From Salinicoccus cyprini (GTDB taxonomy: Bacteria; Bacillota; Bacilli; Staphylococcales; Salinicoccaceae), in assembly GCF_007713705.1 (NCBI RefSeq), contig NZ_VMSJ01000006.1, positions 106,509 through 170,508 of the forward strand: a stretch of 64,000 nt of DNA, read 5' to 3'. Every line of letters starts with the position of its first letter. The first letter of the stretch is position 1. Made by a program: the position numbers and the translations under genes. The notes below the pieces were generated by a model, which searched no databases, was not told the origin of the DNA, and saw nothing but the letters and a program-made list of their open reading frames with translations. Of the stretch, positions 18,520 to 28,000 are shown in pieces.

Positions 18520-21042
18520 ATGGGTATTTTGGACAAAGTCTACGACGGCAATAAACGGGAGCTGCGCTCTCTTCGGAAGACTGCCGATAAAGTGGAAAGC
18601 TATAAAGAAGAATTCGCCGGACTCAGCGATGAACAGCTGCAGGCGAAAACGGATGAATTCAAAAGCAGAATCAGTGAGGCCAAAGATGAAAAGCAGCAGG
18701 ATAAGCTGCTCGATGAGATATTGCCGGAAGCATTTGCAACTGTCAGAGAAGCCGCAAAGCGTACCCTCGGTCTCGAACCCTACCCGGTTCAGATCATGGG
18801 GGGCGTTACGTTGCATAAAGGCGACATCGCTGAGATGAAGACAGGTGAAGGTAAGACGCTTACCGCGACAATGCCGGTATATCTGAATGCACTGACGGGC
18901 GACGGTGTCCATGTCATCACAGTCAATGAATACCTGTCCGCCACACAGATGGAGGAGATGTCGGTACTATACAATTTCCTCGGACTGAGCGTCGGATTGA
19001 ATCTGAATGCTAAAAACAGCGAAGAGAAGCGGGAGGCATTTGCTTCCGATATCACTTATACGACGAATAATGAACTCGGCTTCGACTACCTGCGGGATAA
19101 CATGGTCACATACAAGAAGGACCGTGTGCTCAGAAAACTGAACTATGCCATCATTGATGAAGTCGACTCCATCCTGATCGATGAAGCGCGTACACCACTG
19201 ATCATTTCAGGCAAGGCCGACCAGTCGAATACGCAGTATATCCAGGCGAACCAATTCGTCAAGATGCTCAAGGAAGATGAAGATTTCACCTATGATATCA
19301 AGACAAAGAATATCCAGCTGAATGATGAAGGCATGGAAAAGGCCGAGAAATGGTTCAAAGTGGACAACCTGTATGATGTGAAGCATGTCAATCTGCTCCA
19401 CCATATCAACCAGGCACTGAAGGCACACTTCTCCATGCAGAACGATATCGACTATGTCGTGGAAGATGAAAAGATCGTCATTGTCGACCAGTTCACTGGA
19501 CGCAAGATGAGCGGCCGCCGCTTCTCGGATGGTCTGCACCAGGCAATCGAAGCAAAAGAAGGCGTGGATATCCAGAACGAATCGAAGACGATGGCATCCA
19601 TCACATTCCAGAACTTCTTCAGGCAGTTCAACAAGCTCTCCGGCATGACGGGTACAGCAAAGACCGAGGAAGAGGAATTTCTGAACATCTACAATATGAA
19701 GGTGACGGTCATACCGACGAACCGCCCGATTGCCAGAACCGATCATACGGACAAGATCTACTCGACGAAGGAGAATAAATTCAAGCATGTTGTCGAAGAA
19801 GTGGTCGAGCGCCACCGCAACGGACAGCCGGTGCTGATCGGTACAGTAGCAGTCGAGACCAGTGAGTACATTTCCGAGATGCTGCGCAAGAAGGGTATCC
19901 GTCATAACGTTCTCAATGCGAAGAACCACGAGAGAGAGGCCGAGATCATTGCCAACGCCGGCAATAAGGGCGCAGTGACCATCGCGACCAATATGGCCGG
20001 ACGTGGTACGGATATCAAACTCGGCGATGGTGTCAAGGAGGCCGGGGGTCTCGCTGTCATCGGTACCGAACGCCATGAATCGAGACGTATAGACGACCAG
20101 CTCCGCGGACGTTCCGGACGTCAGGGAGATGTCGGTGTCAGTACGTTCTACCTGTCGCTCGAAGACGATCTGATGAGACGCTTCGGGTCGGAGCGCATGC
20201 AGAATACGATGGAGCGCCTCGGCATGGCAGAGGAGGAGCTGACATCGAAGATGATCTCAAGAGCGGTCGAATCTGCACAGAAGCGGGTGGAAGGCAACAA
20301 CTTCGATGCCCGTAAACGACTGCTTGAATATGATGATGTATTGAGACGCCAGCGGGAGATCATCTATCAGGAAAGAAATGAAATCATCGACAAGGAAGAT
20401 GTCCGCGACCAGCTCATGGGCATGATAGAGTCTTCCATCGAGCGTACGGTCAGCTACTATATACTGGATGATGAGGAACTGACGGACTACGAGCAGTTCA
20501 TCCGGACGGTCAAAGATACGTATCTTTCTGATGAAAGCATCGAAATCACCGATATCAGAGGCCGCGAGAATGAAGAGATTGCTGCTCTGATTCTCGGTAA
20601 GGTCGATAATGAACTGTCGGCGAAGGAAGAGAAGCTCGGTACGGAAAGAATGAGACTGTTCGAACGGATGATGATGCTGCGTACGATCGACCAGAAATGG
20701 GTGGAGCACATCGACAGCATGGACCAGCTCAGAACAGGCATCCATCTCCGCTCCTACGGACAGATCAACCCGCTGCGTGAATACCAGAATGAAGGTCTGC
20801 AGATGTTCGAGGACATGCTTGTGTCGATCGAAGATGATACTGCCAGATATGTTCTGAAGACGGAAGTGAAGTCCGATGAGGAGATCAAGCGGGAACAGGT
20901 CATCTCAAAAGGCGAAATGCAGGCTGGAGACAGCAAGGAAAAGGTCAAAAAGGGTCCGGTCAAGAAGGAAATGCGCATCGGACGCAACGACCCCTGCCCA
21001 TGCGGCTCAGGAAAGAAATATAAAAATTGCCACGGTAAATAG
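18520..21042 (+). CDS. secA: Preprotein translocase ATPase SecA
   Basis: An 840-residue SecA, the motor of the Sec pathway. Visible are the ATP site [11 protein letters not shown], the DEAD-type [13 protein letters not shown], the preprotein-binding domain, [21 protein letters not shown], the helical scaffold with [15 protein letters not shown] and the C-terminal zinc-binding tail [18 protein letters not shown] 18520 (MGILDKVYD) has GGGAGAG before it. It lies 17 nt upstream of prfB, an arrangement common in Bacilli. Confidence 0.97.
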   Translation: MGILDKVYDGNKRELRSLRKTADKVESYKEEFAGLSDEQLQAKTDEFKSRISEAKDEKQQDKLLDEILPEAFATVREAAKRTLGLEPYPVQIMGGVTLHKGDIAEMKTGEGKTLTATMPVYLNALTGDGVHVITVNEYLSATQMEEMSVLYNFLGLSVGLNLNAKNSEEKREAFASDITYTTNNELGFDYLRDNMVTYKKDRVLRKLNYAIIDEVDSILIDEARTPLIISGKADQSNTQYIQANQFVKMLKEDEDFTYDIKTKNIQLNDEGMEKAEKWFKVDNLYDVKHVNLLHHINQALKAHFSMQNDIDYVVEDEKIVIVDQFTGRKMSGRRFSDGLHQAIEAKEGVDIQNESKTMASITFQNFFRQFNKLSGMTGTAKTEEEEFLNIYNMKVTVIPTNRPIARTDHTDKIYSTKENKFKHVVEEVVERHRNGQPVLIGTVAVETSEYISEMLRKKGIRHNVLNAKNHEREAEIIANAGNKGAVTIATNMAGRGTDIKLGDGVKEAGGLAVIGTERHESRRIDDQLRGRSGRQGDVGVSTFYLSLEDDLMRRFGSERMQNTMERLGMAEEELTSKMISRAVESAQKRVEGNNFDARKRLLEYDDVLRRQREIIYQERNEIIDKEDVRDQLMGMIESSIERTVSYYILDDEELTDYEQFIRTVKDTYLSDESIEITDIRGRENEEIAALILGKVDNELSAKEEKLGTERMRLFERMMMLRTIDQKWVEHIDSMDQLRTGIHLRSYGQINPLREYQNEGLQMFEDMLVSIEDDTARYVLKTEVKSDEEIKREQVISKGEMQAGDSKEKVKKGPVKKEMRIGRNDPCPCGSGKKYKNCHGK

Positions 21043-21059
21043 ACGAAAGAGGGATAATT

Positions 21060-22170
21060 ATGGAATTGCATGAGATAAGACACTTCATTGCGGATATGCA
21101 CGGGAAGCTCGATGACTTCAGGGGGTCTCTTTGACTTAGAGGAAAAAGAGACTCAGATTCGTGAGTATGAAGAGACGATGGCCGATCCAAGCTTCTGGAA
21201 CAACCAGGAAGAGGCACAGAAGGTCATCGACAGCAACAACAATCTGAAAAAAGTGGTCGACGAGTTCCGTGAAATCGAAGCGGCAGTAGAGGATATCGAA
21301 GTATCGTACGAGCTGCTGAAAGAGGAGACCGATGAAGACATGCATCTGACGCTCGAGGAGAATGTCGATCAGGTCAAGGCGAGAATTGAGGCATTTGAAC
21401 TGAACATTCTGCTGAACAGTGAACATGATGCACTGAATGCCATCCTTGAGCTTCATCCGGGAGCAGGCGGCACAGAATCACAGGATTGGGCACAGATGCT
21501 GCTCAGGATGTATCAGCGCTATGCCGACCAGCAGGGCTTCAAAGTGGAGACGCTCGACTACCAGTCCGGGGATGAAGCAGGCGTCAAAAGTGTGACACTG
21601 CTGATCAAGGGACTCAACAGCTATGGGCTGCTCAAGGCGGAGAAAGGTGTCCACCGTCTGGTGCGCATCTCTCCATTCGATTCATCAGGCAGGCGGCATA
21701 CTTCCTTCGTATCATGTGAAGTGACGCCCCAGTTTGAAAATACGGATATCAAGATAGAAATAAAACCTGAAGATATCAGCATCGACACATATCGCGCCAG
21801 CGGTGCTGGTGGACAGCACATCAATACAACCGATTCCGCAGTCCGCATCACCCACCACGAAACCGGCATCGTCGTTACATGCCAGAACGAGCGTTCACAG
21901 ATCAAAAACCGGGAGCAGGCCATGACGATGCTCAAATCGAAATTGTACCAGCGCCAGCTGGAAGAGCAGCAGGCCGAAATCGATGCAATCAAAGGCGAGC
22001 AGAAGGAGATCGGATGGGGCAGCCAGATACGTTCCTACGTATTCCACCCTTATTCCATGGTCAAGGACCACCGTACCAATGTGGAAAGCGGCAATACGGA
22101 TAAAGTGATGGACGGAGACATCAGCCCATTCATCGATGCCTACCTACGGTCTACAATGGATGAGAATTAG
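21060..22170 (+). CDS. prfB: Peptide chain release factor 2 (programmed +1 frameshift)
   Basis: RF2 releases peptides at UGA and UAA codons. The gene is in two frames: 24 codons from ATG 21060 end in CTT TGA (TGA at 21132-21134), and the ribosome must slip +1 at CTT so that GAC (21133) follows, i.e. join(21060..21131,21133..22170), 369 residues. The internal Shine-Dalgarno-like AGGGGG (21120-21125) just before the slip site and the C after TGA are the classical autoregulation signals. The codon-recognition motif [10 protein letters not shown] and the catalytic GAGGQHIN are intact. Confidence 0.97.
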
Positions 22171-22180
22171 AAGTGCAGAT

Positions 22181-22209
22181 GCCTGTCCTCCTGGGGACGG
22201 GCAATTTTT
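22181..22209 (+). terminator. Terminator after prfB
   Basis: GCC-GTCC pairs with GGGAC-GGGC with one bulge, followed by AATTTTTA. Confidence 0.7.
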
Positions 22210-22279
22210 ATTCTATGGATGCGAGGAACGAACACGTCCAGAACAGTCACGGGATTTTTCATTAAATATCCATGATATG

Positions 22280-22306
22280 GTTTGAATGCTTCGTGAATTG
22301 GGGTAT
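22280..22306 (+). promoter_or_regulatory. Candidate sigma-B promoter
   Basis: GTTTGA (22280-22285) and GGGTAT (22301-22306) are 15 bp apart, close to the general-stress sigma-B consensus GTTTAA/GGGTAT. The rest of the gap 22210-22473 holds no gene I can support. A GGAGG followed by ATG CCG TAA near 22336-22359 would encode only two residues and may be meaningless. Confidence 0.5.
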
Positions 22307-22473
22307 GGTGCTATTATAAGCTGAAATCATCACCGGAGGATGTTTCTATCATGCCGTAAATGAAGTTCATCAGCAGCAAGCATGCCTGCATCCAGGGTAT
22401 GCAATTATGATGCCGTGTATAAGAGACATACGATGTATTGAAATTTTCCAATCAAACCAGCAGAGGAGAATGA

Positions 22474-22905
22474 ATGATGAAGAAGTTTTGGATACTTATG
22501 AGTTTTGCAATGGTGCTCGTACTTGGTGCCTGTGGTGGCAATTCTTCTGATGAAGGTACGGATCCTGATGCCGTGGATGAGACAGGAACCGAGCAATCAG
22601 AAGAATCGACGGAAGAGTCGACAGAGGAGGAGTCAAGCAGTGAAGAAGGCGATTCCGGTGCAGCTGCAGGGGATGCACAGCTTGCCCAGGAAGTTTATCA
22701 GCAGAACAACTGCATGGGTTGCCATGGTCAGAATTTGGAAGGCGGCAGTGGTCCGGCTCTGACTGATGTCGGCAGCAGACTTTCAGAAGATGAAATCCGT
22801 ACGAGGATTGAAGAAGGTGGAGACGGAATGCCAGCGGGTCTGGTAACTGATGAAGAGGAACTGGATGCAGTGGTGCAATGGCTTTCCTCCCAGACAGGTG
22901 AATAG
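22474..22905 (+). CDS. Cytochrome c lipoprotein (c551/CccB type)
   Basis: A 143-residue membrane-anchored c-type cytochrome. The signal ends in LGAC with Cys20 lipidated. A long Glu/Ser/Thr-rich acidic linker (about 22-66) precedes a single small cytochrome domain with the haem motif CMGCH (80-84) and the axial Met in DGMPAGL (Met119). It probably carries electrons to a terminal oxidase, like CccB of B. subtilis. Two adjacent ATGs (22474, 22477) follow GAGGAG, and 22477 has the more usual spacing. A sigma-B-like promoter lies about 165 nt upstream. Confidence 0.9.
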   Translation: MMKKFWILMSFAMVLVLGACGGNSSDEGTDPDAVDETGTEQSEESTEESTEEESSSEEGDSGAAAGDAQLAQEVYQQNNCMGCHGQNLEGGSGPALTDVGSRLSEDEIRTRIEEGGDGMPAGLVTDEEELDAVVQWLSSQTGE

Positions 22906-22970
22906 AAATATTACAGATTGAATCGGATGGGTGTTCAGATAGGCATTAATGGATGTGAGGACACCGTAAA

Positions 22971-23010
22971 GAAAACCGGCTGAGCATTGGGCTCAGCCGG
23001 TTTTGTCTTT
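22971..23010 (+). terminator. Terminator of the cytochrome c gene
   Basis: AACCGGCTGAGC pairs perfectly with GCTCAGCCGGTT, followed by TTGTCTTTT. Confidence 0.9.
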
Positions 23011-23064
23011 TATATACATGGGAAACCTGCAAGTATTACAGTGTATTTCAGTCTTTTCGTTTAT

Positions 23065-23081
23065 ATTACAAGTGGATTACA
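23065..23081 (-). promoter_or_regulatory. WalR box 1
   Basis: On the minus strand it reads TGTAAT-N5-TGTAAT, an exact match to the WalR consensus TGTWAH-N5-TGTWAH. It lies about 160 nt before the LysM/NlpC-P60 gene, in the 334-nt gap 22906-23239, which otherwise holds a terminator and a second box. Confidence 0.8.
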
Positions 23082-23140
23082 AACCCCCACAAAGTAATTT
23101 TTGTGTGCTATAGTGTTCAACGTAATCAGGACGGCATGAA

Positions 23141-23157
23141 TTTACACATTCTTAACA
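23141..23157 (-). promoter_or_regulatory. WalR box 2
   Basis: On the minus strand it reads TGTTAA-N5-TGTAAA, again an exact consensus match, 76 nt downstream of box 1. Two sites fit control of the following wall hydrolase by the WalKR system. Confidence 0.75.
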
Positions 23158-23239
23158 ATAGACAGAGTACCCGGTCGGGTCATAATATAAACAATAATTT
23201 TATCAAGGGTTTTTAGGAAATTAGGAGGATTTACTTATT

Positions 23240-24349
23240 ATGAAGAAAACATTGCTATCAGTTGCAACGGTAACAGCACTTACAGGCATAGCGTCACACA
23301 ACATCTCTGCAGCAGAATATACAGTACTGAATGGTGACACACTTTGGGGTCTGGCAAATGAAAGTGGTACATCCGTATCCACCCTCAAAGAAGTGAACGA
23401 ACTCTCAGGAGATCTTATCTTCCCTGGAGACGTCATTGAGCTTGACGCTGAAGAGAAAGCTGCTGAAGAAGTAGTTGAAGAAACTGATAACGGTACATAT
23501 CTCATTCAGCCAGGAGATACACTTTTCAAAATCGGCCAGAAGTTCAACGTCGACTATCAGCAGATCATGGAATGGAACAACCTCTCCTCTGACCTGATCT
23601 ACGCTGGCAAAACATTGATTGTAGCTGCAAGCGCAGCGCCAGTTGTTGAAGAAGCACCAGCAGTCGAGGAAGCACCAGTTGTTGAAGAAGCACCAGCAGT
23701 TGAGGAAGCACCAGTTGTTGAAGAAGCACCAGCAGTTGAGGAAGCACCAGCAGTTGAGGAAGCACCAGCAGTTGAAGAAACTGTAGAAACTGTCCAGGAG
23801 CAGCCATCTGCACCAGCAGCACAAAATAATAACCAGCAGGCACAAGCGGCAGCAGAGCAAAGAGCAGCAGAACAGCGTGCGGCTGAACAACGTGCAGCAG
23901 AACAGGCTGAAGCTGAACGTCAGCAAAGAATCGAACAGCGTCAAGCTGAACAGGCAGCGGCAGAACAGCGTCAGGCAGAGCAGGCACAGGCTCAGCAAGT
24001 TTCCACTGGTGGCAACGCAGCAGCAGTTGCACACTCCGTAGCAGCCGGCAAATCCTATGTATATGGCGGCAACTCTGCAACAGCAGTGGACTGCTCCGCA
24101 TTTACACAGCAGTTCATGAAAGCATACAAAGGCAAGAGCCTTCCAAGAACTGCAGCAGCTCAGATGTCTGTTGGCACACAAGTTTCAAACCCGCAGCCGG
24201 GTGACCTTGTATTCTTCAATGGTGGATCACACGTTGGTGTCTACATCGGCAACGGCCAGATGGTTGATGCACTCAACCCATCAGCAGGTGTTGGACAGCG
24301 CGCAGTAAGCTATGTACATGGTACAGTCGACGGATACTTCAGATACTAA
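23240..24349 (+). CDS. Secreted LysM - NlpC/P60 cell wall endopeptidase
   Basis: A 369-residue secreted peptidoglycan hydrolase. Signal peptide 1-25; LysM domains at about 26-70 (YTVLNGDTLWGLA) and 86-128 (YLIQPGDTLFKIG) for wall binding; a tandem Ala-Pro-Val-Glu-Glu linker (about 130-175); a Gln/Ala/Arg-rich stretch to about 255; then an NlpC/P60 domain with Cys285 in VDCSAF and His331 in SHVGVYIGNG. It would cleave stem-peptide bonds during wall growth. AGGAGG precedes ATG 23240 and two WalR boxes lie upstream. The linker repeats at DNA level and could vary in length between strains. Confidence 0.93.
   Translation: MKKTLLSVATVTALTGIASHNISAAEYTVLNGDTLWGLANESGTSVSTLKEVNELSGDLIFPGDVIELDAEEKAAEEVVEETDNGTYLIQPGDTLFKIGQKFNVDYQQIMEWNNLSSDLIYAGKTLIVAASAAPVVEEAPAVEEAPVVEEAPAVEEAPVVEEAPAVEEAPAVEEAPAVEETVETVQEQPSAPAAQNNNQQAQAAAEQRAAEQRAAEQRAAEQAEAERQQRIEQRQAEQAAAEQRQAEQAQAQQVSTGGNAAAVAHSVAAGKSYVYGGNSATAVDCSAFTQQFMKAYKGKSLPRTAAAQMSVGTQVSNPQPGDLVFFNGGSHVGVYIGNGQMVDALNPSAGVGQRAVSYVHGTVDGYFRY
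23638..23790 (+). repeat. Tandem repeat encoding the Ala-Pro-Val-Glu-Glu linker
   Basis: A degenerate 18-nt unit of the form GTTGAAGAAGCACCAGCA (with GTT/GCA and GAA/GAG variants) repeats about eight times, encoding APAVEE/APVVEE blocks between the second LysM and the catalytic part. Confidence 0.85.
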
Positions 24350-24366
24350 TATATATGAAATCTTTC

Positions 24367-24396
24367 AAGGTCAGAACTCTGTTCTGGCCTTTTTTG
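24367..24396 (+). terminator. Terminator of the wall hydrolase gene
   Basis: AAGGTCAGAAC pairs with GTTCTGGCCTT (one G-T pair) around TCT, followed by TTTTTT. Confidence 0.85.
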
Positions 24397-24468
24397 CATG
24401 TCTGAACAATGTAAGCATCGAGATGTTATGTTAAACTAGGCTAAATAAATAATAAGGTTTGTTGAAGG

Positions 24469-25056
24469 ATGAAAATGAAAAATATCATTATAGTACTTGT
24501 ACTCGCTGCATTCTTCATTCTCGTCGGCGCAGGTATAGCCGCGGTGATCAATATTTCGGAAGAGGGGCTCAGAGACCAGTCTCTCGAAACGCTGCAGAAT
24601 TCCGAAGGACGTGACAATCACCACGCAGTCGGTATGAATATAATGGAGGAGCAGGTGGAAGGTGTCATCAATGACTCCGAATCTCTCGAATCGATCATTC
24701 GATCCAATGAAGTGACTGTCATCAACTTTTTCGCTTCATGGTGCGATCCATGCCGCAGGGAAACGCCGGAACTGAATGCATACCACCAGTCCCATGAGAA
24801 TGAACCGGTAGAAGTCGTCGGCATCAATGTGGACGATAAAGCATCCAACAGGGATGCCTTTCTGGAGGAATTCGATGTCCAGTATCCGGTATATGAATTT
24901 ACAGACGAATCTGCATCGATCGATGCACTCAAGACCAATCTGATGCCGACCACTTTCTTTGTAGACCAGGAAGGTGAAATTGTCAGAGCCTATATCGGCG
25001 AAGTGGAGCAGCAACTGATCAATAACTATATAAATTACGTCAAGGAGGAGTCCTAA
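24469..25056 (+). CDS. Membrane-anchored thiol-disulfide protein (ResA/TlpA type)
   Basis: A 195-residue protein with one N-terminal membrane helix (about 5-27) and an extracellular thioredoxin fold. The redox site is WCDPCR (Cys92, Cys95) and the cis-Pro is in LMPTTFFVD. ResA-like proteins reduce apocytochrome c cysteines before haem attachment, and the cytochrome c lipoprotein two genes upstream makes that role attractive but not proved. It ends one base into the following HD gene. Confidence 0.85.
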   Translation: MKMKNIIIVLVLAAFFILVGAGIAAVINISEEGLRDQSLETLQNSEGRDNHHAVGMNIMEEQVEGVINDSESLESIIRSNEVTVINFFASWCDPCRRETPELNAYHQSHENEPVEVVGINVDDKASNRDAFLEEFDVQYPVYEFTDESASIDALKTNLMPTTFFVDQEGEIVRAYIGEVEQQLINNYINYVKEES

Positions 25057-25694
25057 TGGGTGTTCACCAGTATTTTAAAAGTCTGAACGATCTTGAGAAA
25101 CTGATCCGGTGTCCTGGTAAATTCAAATATCAGGAGCACAATGTTGCGGCGCACTCTTTTAAAGTGACAAAGATTGCGCAGTATCTGGGAACAGTGGAAG
25201 AACATCATGGCAGTGAAATCGACTGGAAAAGTCTTTACGAAAAAGCACTGAATCATGATTATCCTGAAATATTCACAGGAGATATCAAGACACCGGTCAA
25301 GTATGCTTCCGGAGAGCTCAACATGCTGTTCAAGGAAGTGGAGGAAAGCATGACGACACGCTTCATCGAGGAGGAGTTCCCGCCTGAATACCAGGCAATC
25401 TACATGAAGCGTCTGCAGGAAGGGAAGGATGGTACGCTGGAAGGACAGATCCTGTCGGTAGCAGACAAGATCGATCTGCTGTATGAATCCTTCGGTGAAA
25501 TCCAGAAACGCAATCCGGAGCCTCTGTTTTTCGAAATATACGAAATGTCGCTGATCACCATCAAAAAGTTCTCCCATCTTGTCTGCGTCCAGGATTTTCT
25601 CGACAATATACTTACAGACATGCTGAAAGAGCGTTTCATACCAAAAACTGAGCTGATGGACATTACAGAGTCCATCATGGACAAGGAGATCTGA
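25056..25694 (+). CDS. HD-domain phosphohydrolase (YfbR-like)
   Basis: A 212-residue HD-superfamily protein. His in EHNVAAHSF, the HD pair in ALNHDYPEIFTGD and a distal Asp in VADKIDLLYES make up a metal site like that of YfbR 5'-deoxynucleotidases. It overlaps the preceding stop by one base (TAATG), so it is coupled to the ResA-like gene. The true substrate is unknown. Confidence 0.82.
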   Translation: MGVHQYFKSLNDLEKLIRCPGKFKYQEHNVAAHSFKVTKIAQYLGTVEEHHGSEIDWKSLYEKALNHDYPEIFTGDIKTPVKYASGELNMLFKEVEESMTTRFIEEEFPPEYQAIYMKRLQEGKDGTLEGQILSVADKIDLLYESFGEIQKRNPEPLFFEIYEMSLITIKKFSHLVCVQDFLDNILTDMLKERFIPKTELMDITESIMDKEI

Positions 25695-25697
25695 TGA

Positions 25698-25934
25698 ATG
25701 ACGCTTTACTGGTATATGATGGCGATGGTCGTTCCAGCGGTTACTGTTGTGGTCTTTGCAAGACTGACACGCAACAAGTTCATTGCCGTCCTATTGACGT
25801 TCGTCATTTTCGGCGTATCGATATATCGAGGGTTCTATCATTCGGAATGGGTCATTTTTGTTGATGCCCTGTCCATAGTCATCGGCTATATGCTGGTGGA
25901 AATATTCCAAGTAGATCAAATAGATGAAGAATAG
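25698..25934 (+). CDS. csbA: CsbA family membrane protein
   Basis: A 78-residue membrane protein with about three hydrophobic segments and a short acidic tail, matching the CsbA (DUF2198) family. In B. subtilis csbA also lies directly upstream of uvrBA and is stress-induced, but its function is unknown. It begins 3 nt after the HD gene stop. Confidence 0.82.
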   Translation: MTLYWYMMAMVVPAVTVVVFARLTRNKFIAVLLTFVIFGVSIYRGFYHSEWVIFVDALSIVIGYMLVEIFQVDQIDEE

Positions 25935-25970
25935 AAATAACCGAACAAATGTTTGTTATTTCTATTTTTA
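25931..25970 (+). terminator. Terminator of the csbA operon, enclosing the LexA box
   Basis: ATAGAAATAAC (25931-25941) pairs with GTTATTTCTAT (25955-25965), followed by TTTTATTTT. The SOS operator forms most of the loop. Confidence 0.7.
25942..25955 (+). promoter_or_regulatory. LexA (SOS) box of uvrBA
   Basis: CGAACAAATGTTTG fits the Gram-positive consensus CGAACRNRYGTTYG at every position. A -35-like TTGTTA (25953-25958) overlaps it and TAGAAT (25977-25982) is the -10, so LexA bound here would block uvrBA. Confidence 0.9.
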
Positions 25971-26014
25971 TTTTGGTAGAATAGTGTGTGAGTAAAAAAT
26001 GGGGGAAGAGTTGA

Positions 26015-27994
26015 ATGGCAAAATTCGAAGTCGTTTCCAAATTCAAACCAGCAGGCGATCAGCCTAAAGCGATAGCAGAACTGACAGAACAGATCAAATC
26101 CGGAAACAGGCACCAGACACTGCTCGGTGCGACAGGTACCGGAAAGACATATACGATGAGCAAGGTGATCGAGGCGGTCGGCAAACCGACGCTGATCATC
26201 GCGCATAACAAGACCCTTGCCGGCCAGCTGTACAGCGAATTCAAGGAGTTTTTCCCGAACAACCGGGTAGAGTACTTCGTCAGCTATTACGACTACTACC
26301 AGCCGGAAGCCTATGTGCCGCAGACGGATACATTCATCGAGAAGGATGCACAGATCAATGATGAAATTGACAAGCTGCGCCACTCGGCGACAAGTTCGCT
26401 TTTTGAACGGGATGATGTCATCATCATTTCTTCCGTCAGCTGCATCTACGGTCTCGGTAATCCGGAAGAGTACAAGGATATGGTTGTCAGCGCGCGGGTC
26501 GGCATGCAGATGGACCGCAATGAATTTCTGCGCAAGCTGGTCGATGTCCAGTACGCACGCAACGATATTGATTTTAGACGGGGAACATTCAGGGTAAGGG
26601 GAGATATAGTGGAAGTATTTCCAGCTTCAAGGGATGAGCAGTGCATCCGTGTCGAATTTTTCGGCGATGAAATCGACCGCATCCGGGAAGTGAACCATCT
26701 GACAGGTGAAGTGATGGCGGAACGGGAGCACTTTGCAATCTTCCCGGCCTCCCACTTTGTTACACGTGAAGAGAAGATGAGGGTGGCCATCGAACGGATC
26801 GAGAAGGAACTGGAATCCCAGCTCAAGATTCTGCGTGATGATAACAAGCTGCTTGAAGCACAGCGTCTTGAGCAGCGGACCAATTATGACCTTGAGATGA
26901 TGCGGGAGATGGGATTCTGTTCAGGCATCGAGAACTACTCGCTGCACCTCACGCTGCGTCCGATGGGGTCAACGCCTTATACCCTGCTCGACTACTTTGA
27001 TGATTTTCTGATCATGATAGACGAATCCCACGTGACAGTCCCGCAAATACGCGGCATGTACAATGGTGACCAGGCAAGGAAGAAAGTGCTGGTCGACCAT
27101 GGATTCAGACTGCCGAGTGCACTGGACAACCGTCCGCTCATGTTCGAAGAGTTCGAATCGAAGGCACAGCAGCTGCTCTATGTATCCGCAACACCAGGCC
27201 CATATGAAATGGAGCATACCGAAAAGATGGTCGAACAGATCATCCGGCCGACGGGTCTGCTGGACCCGACAATCGATGTGCGTCCATCCGAGCATCAGAT
27301 AGACGATCTGCTTGAAGAGATCGTCGCACGTACCGAAAGGAATGAGCGGGTGCTCATTACGACGCTGACGAAGAAGATGTCCGAGGACCTGACCGCTTAC
27401 CTGAAGGAGTCGGGCATCAAAGTGCAGTATCTGCACTCTGAAATAAAGACATTGGAACGTATCGAAATCATCCGTGAACTGCGCATGGGAACTTATGATG
27501 TGCTGGTCGGCATCAACCTGCTTCGTGAGGGCATTGATATTCCTGAAGTATCACTCGTTGCAATACTTGATGCCGACAAGGAAGGGTTCCTGCGCTCGAG
27601 CCGTTCCCTCGTCCAGACCATTGGACGTTCCGCACGTAACAGCAACGGCCACGTCATCATGTACGGTGACAAGATCACCGACTCCATGAGATATGCCCTT
27701 GACGAAACACAGCGGCGACGCGAAACGCAGATGGCATTCAATGAAGCCCATGGCATCACACCACAGACCATCCAGAAGGAGATCCGGGATGCCATCAGTG
27801 CAGAAGTCGAAGTGAAGGAAGACAGGGATGAAAAGGCGGGCAGCAAACGCAAAAAAGCCAAGATGACGAAGAAGGAAAGAGAAAAGGTAATGACTCAGCT
27901 GGAAGCAGACATGAAACAGGCAGCAAAAGACCTCGACTTCGAGACCGCTTCGGAACTGAGAGATGCATTATTTGAACTGAAAGCAGAAGGGTGA
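26015..27994 (+). CDS. uvrB: Excinuclease ABC subunit B
   Basis: The 659-residue damage-verification helicase of nucleotide excision repair. Walker A GATGTGKT (about 38-45), the beta-hairpin region [52 protein letters not shown], and the C-terminal UVR motif that binds UvrC. A 6-nt gap separates it from uvrA. Confidence 0.97.
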   Translation: MAKFEVVSKFKPAGDQPKAIAELTEQIKSGNRHQTLLGATGTGKTYTMSKVIEAVGKPTLIIAHNKTLAGQLYSEFKEFFPNNRVEYFVSYYDYYQPEAYVPQTDTFIEKDAQINDEIDKLRHSATSSLFERDDVIIISSVSCIYGLGNPEEYKDMVVSARVGMQMDRNEFLRKLVDVQYARNDIDFRRGTFRVRGDIVEVFPASRDEQCIRVEFFGDEIDRIREVNHLTGEVMAEREHFAIFPASHFVTREEKMRVAIERIEKELESQLKILRDDNKLLEAQRLEQRTNYDLEMMREMGFCSGIENYSLHLTLRPMGSTPYTLLDYFDDFLIMIDESHVTVPQIRGMYNGDQARKKVLVDHGFRLPSALDNRPLMFEEFESKAQQLLYVSATPGPYEMEHTEKMVEQIIRPTGLLDPTIDVRPSEHQIDDLLEEIVARTERNERVLITTLTKKMSEDLTAYLKESGIKVQYLHSEIKTLERIEIIRELRMGTYDVLVGINLLREGIDIPEVSLVAILDADKEGFLRSSRSLVQTIGRSARNSNGHVIMYGDKITDSMRYALDETQRRRETQMAFNEAHGITPQTIQKEIRDAISAEVEVKEDRDEKAGSKRKKAKMTKKEREKVMTQLEADMKQAAKDLDFETASELRDALFELKAEG

Positions 27995-28000
27995 TCATTT

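Noticed and set aside
22336..22400. Small leader peptide before the cytochrome gene
   Set aside because: GGAGG is followed by ATG CCG TAA only, and spacing is long; there is no attenuator structure to support it.
23638..23790. CRISPR array
   Set aside because: The 18-nt units are contiguous, have no spacers and are translated in frame as a protein linker.
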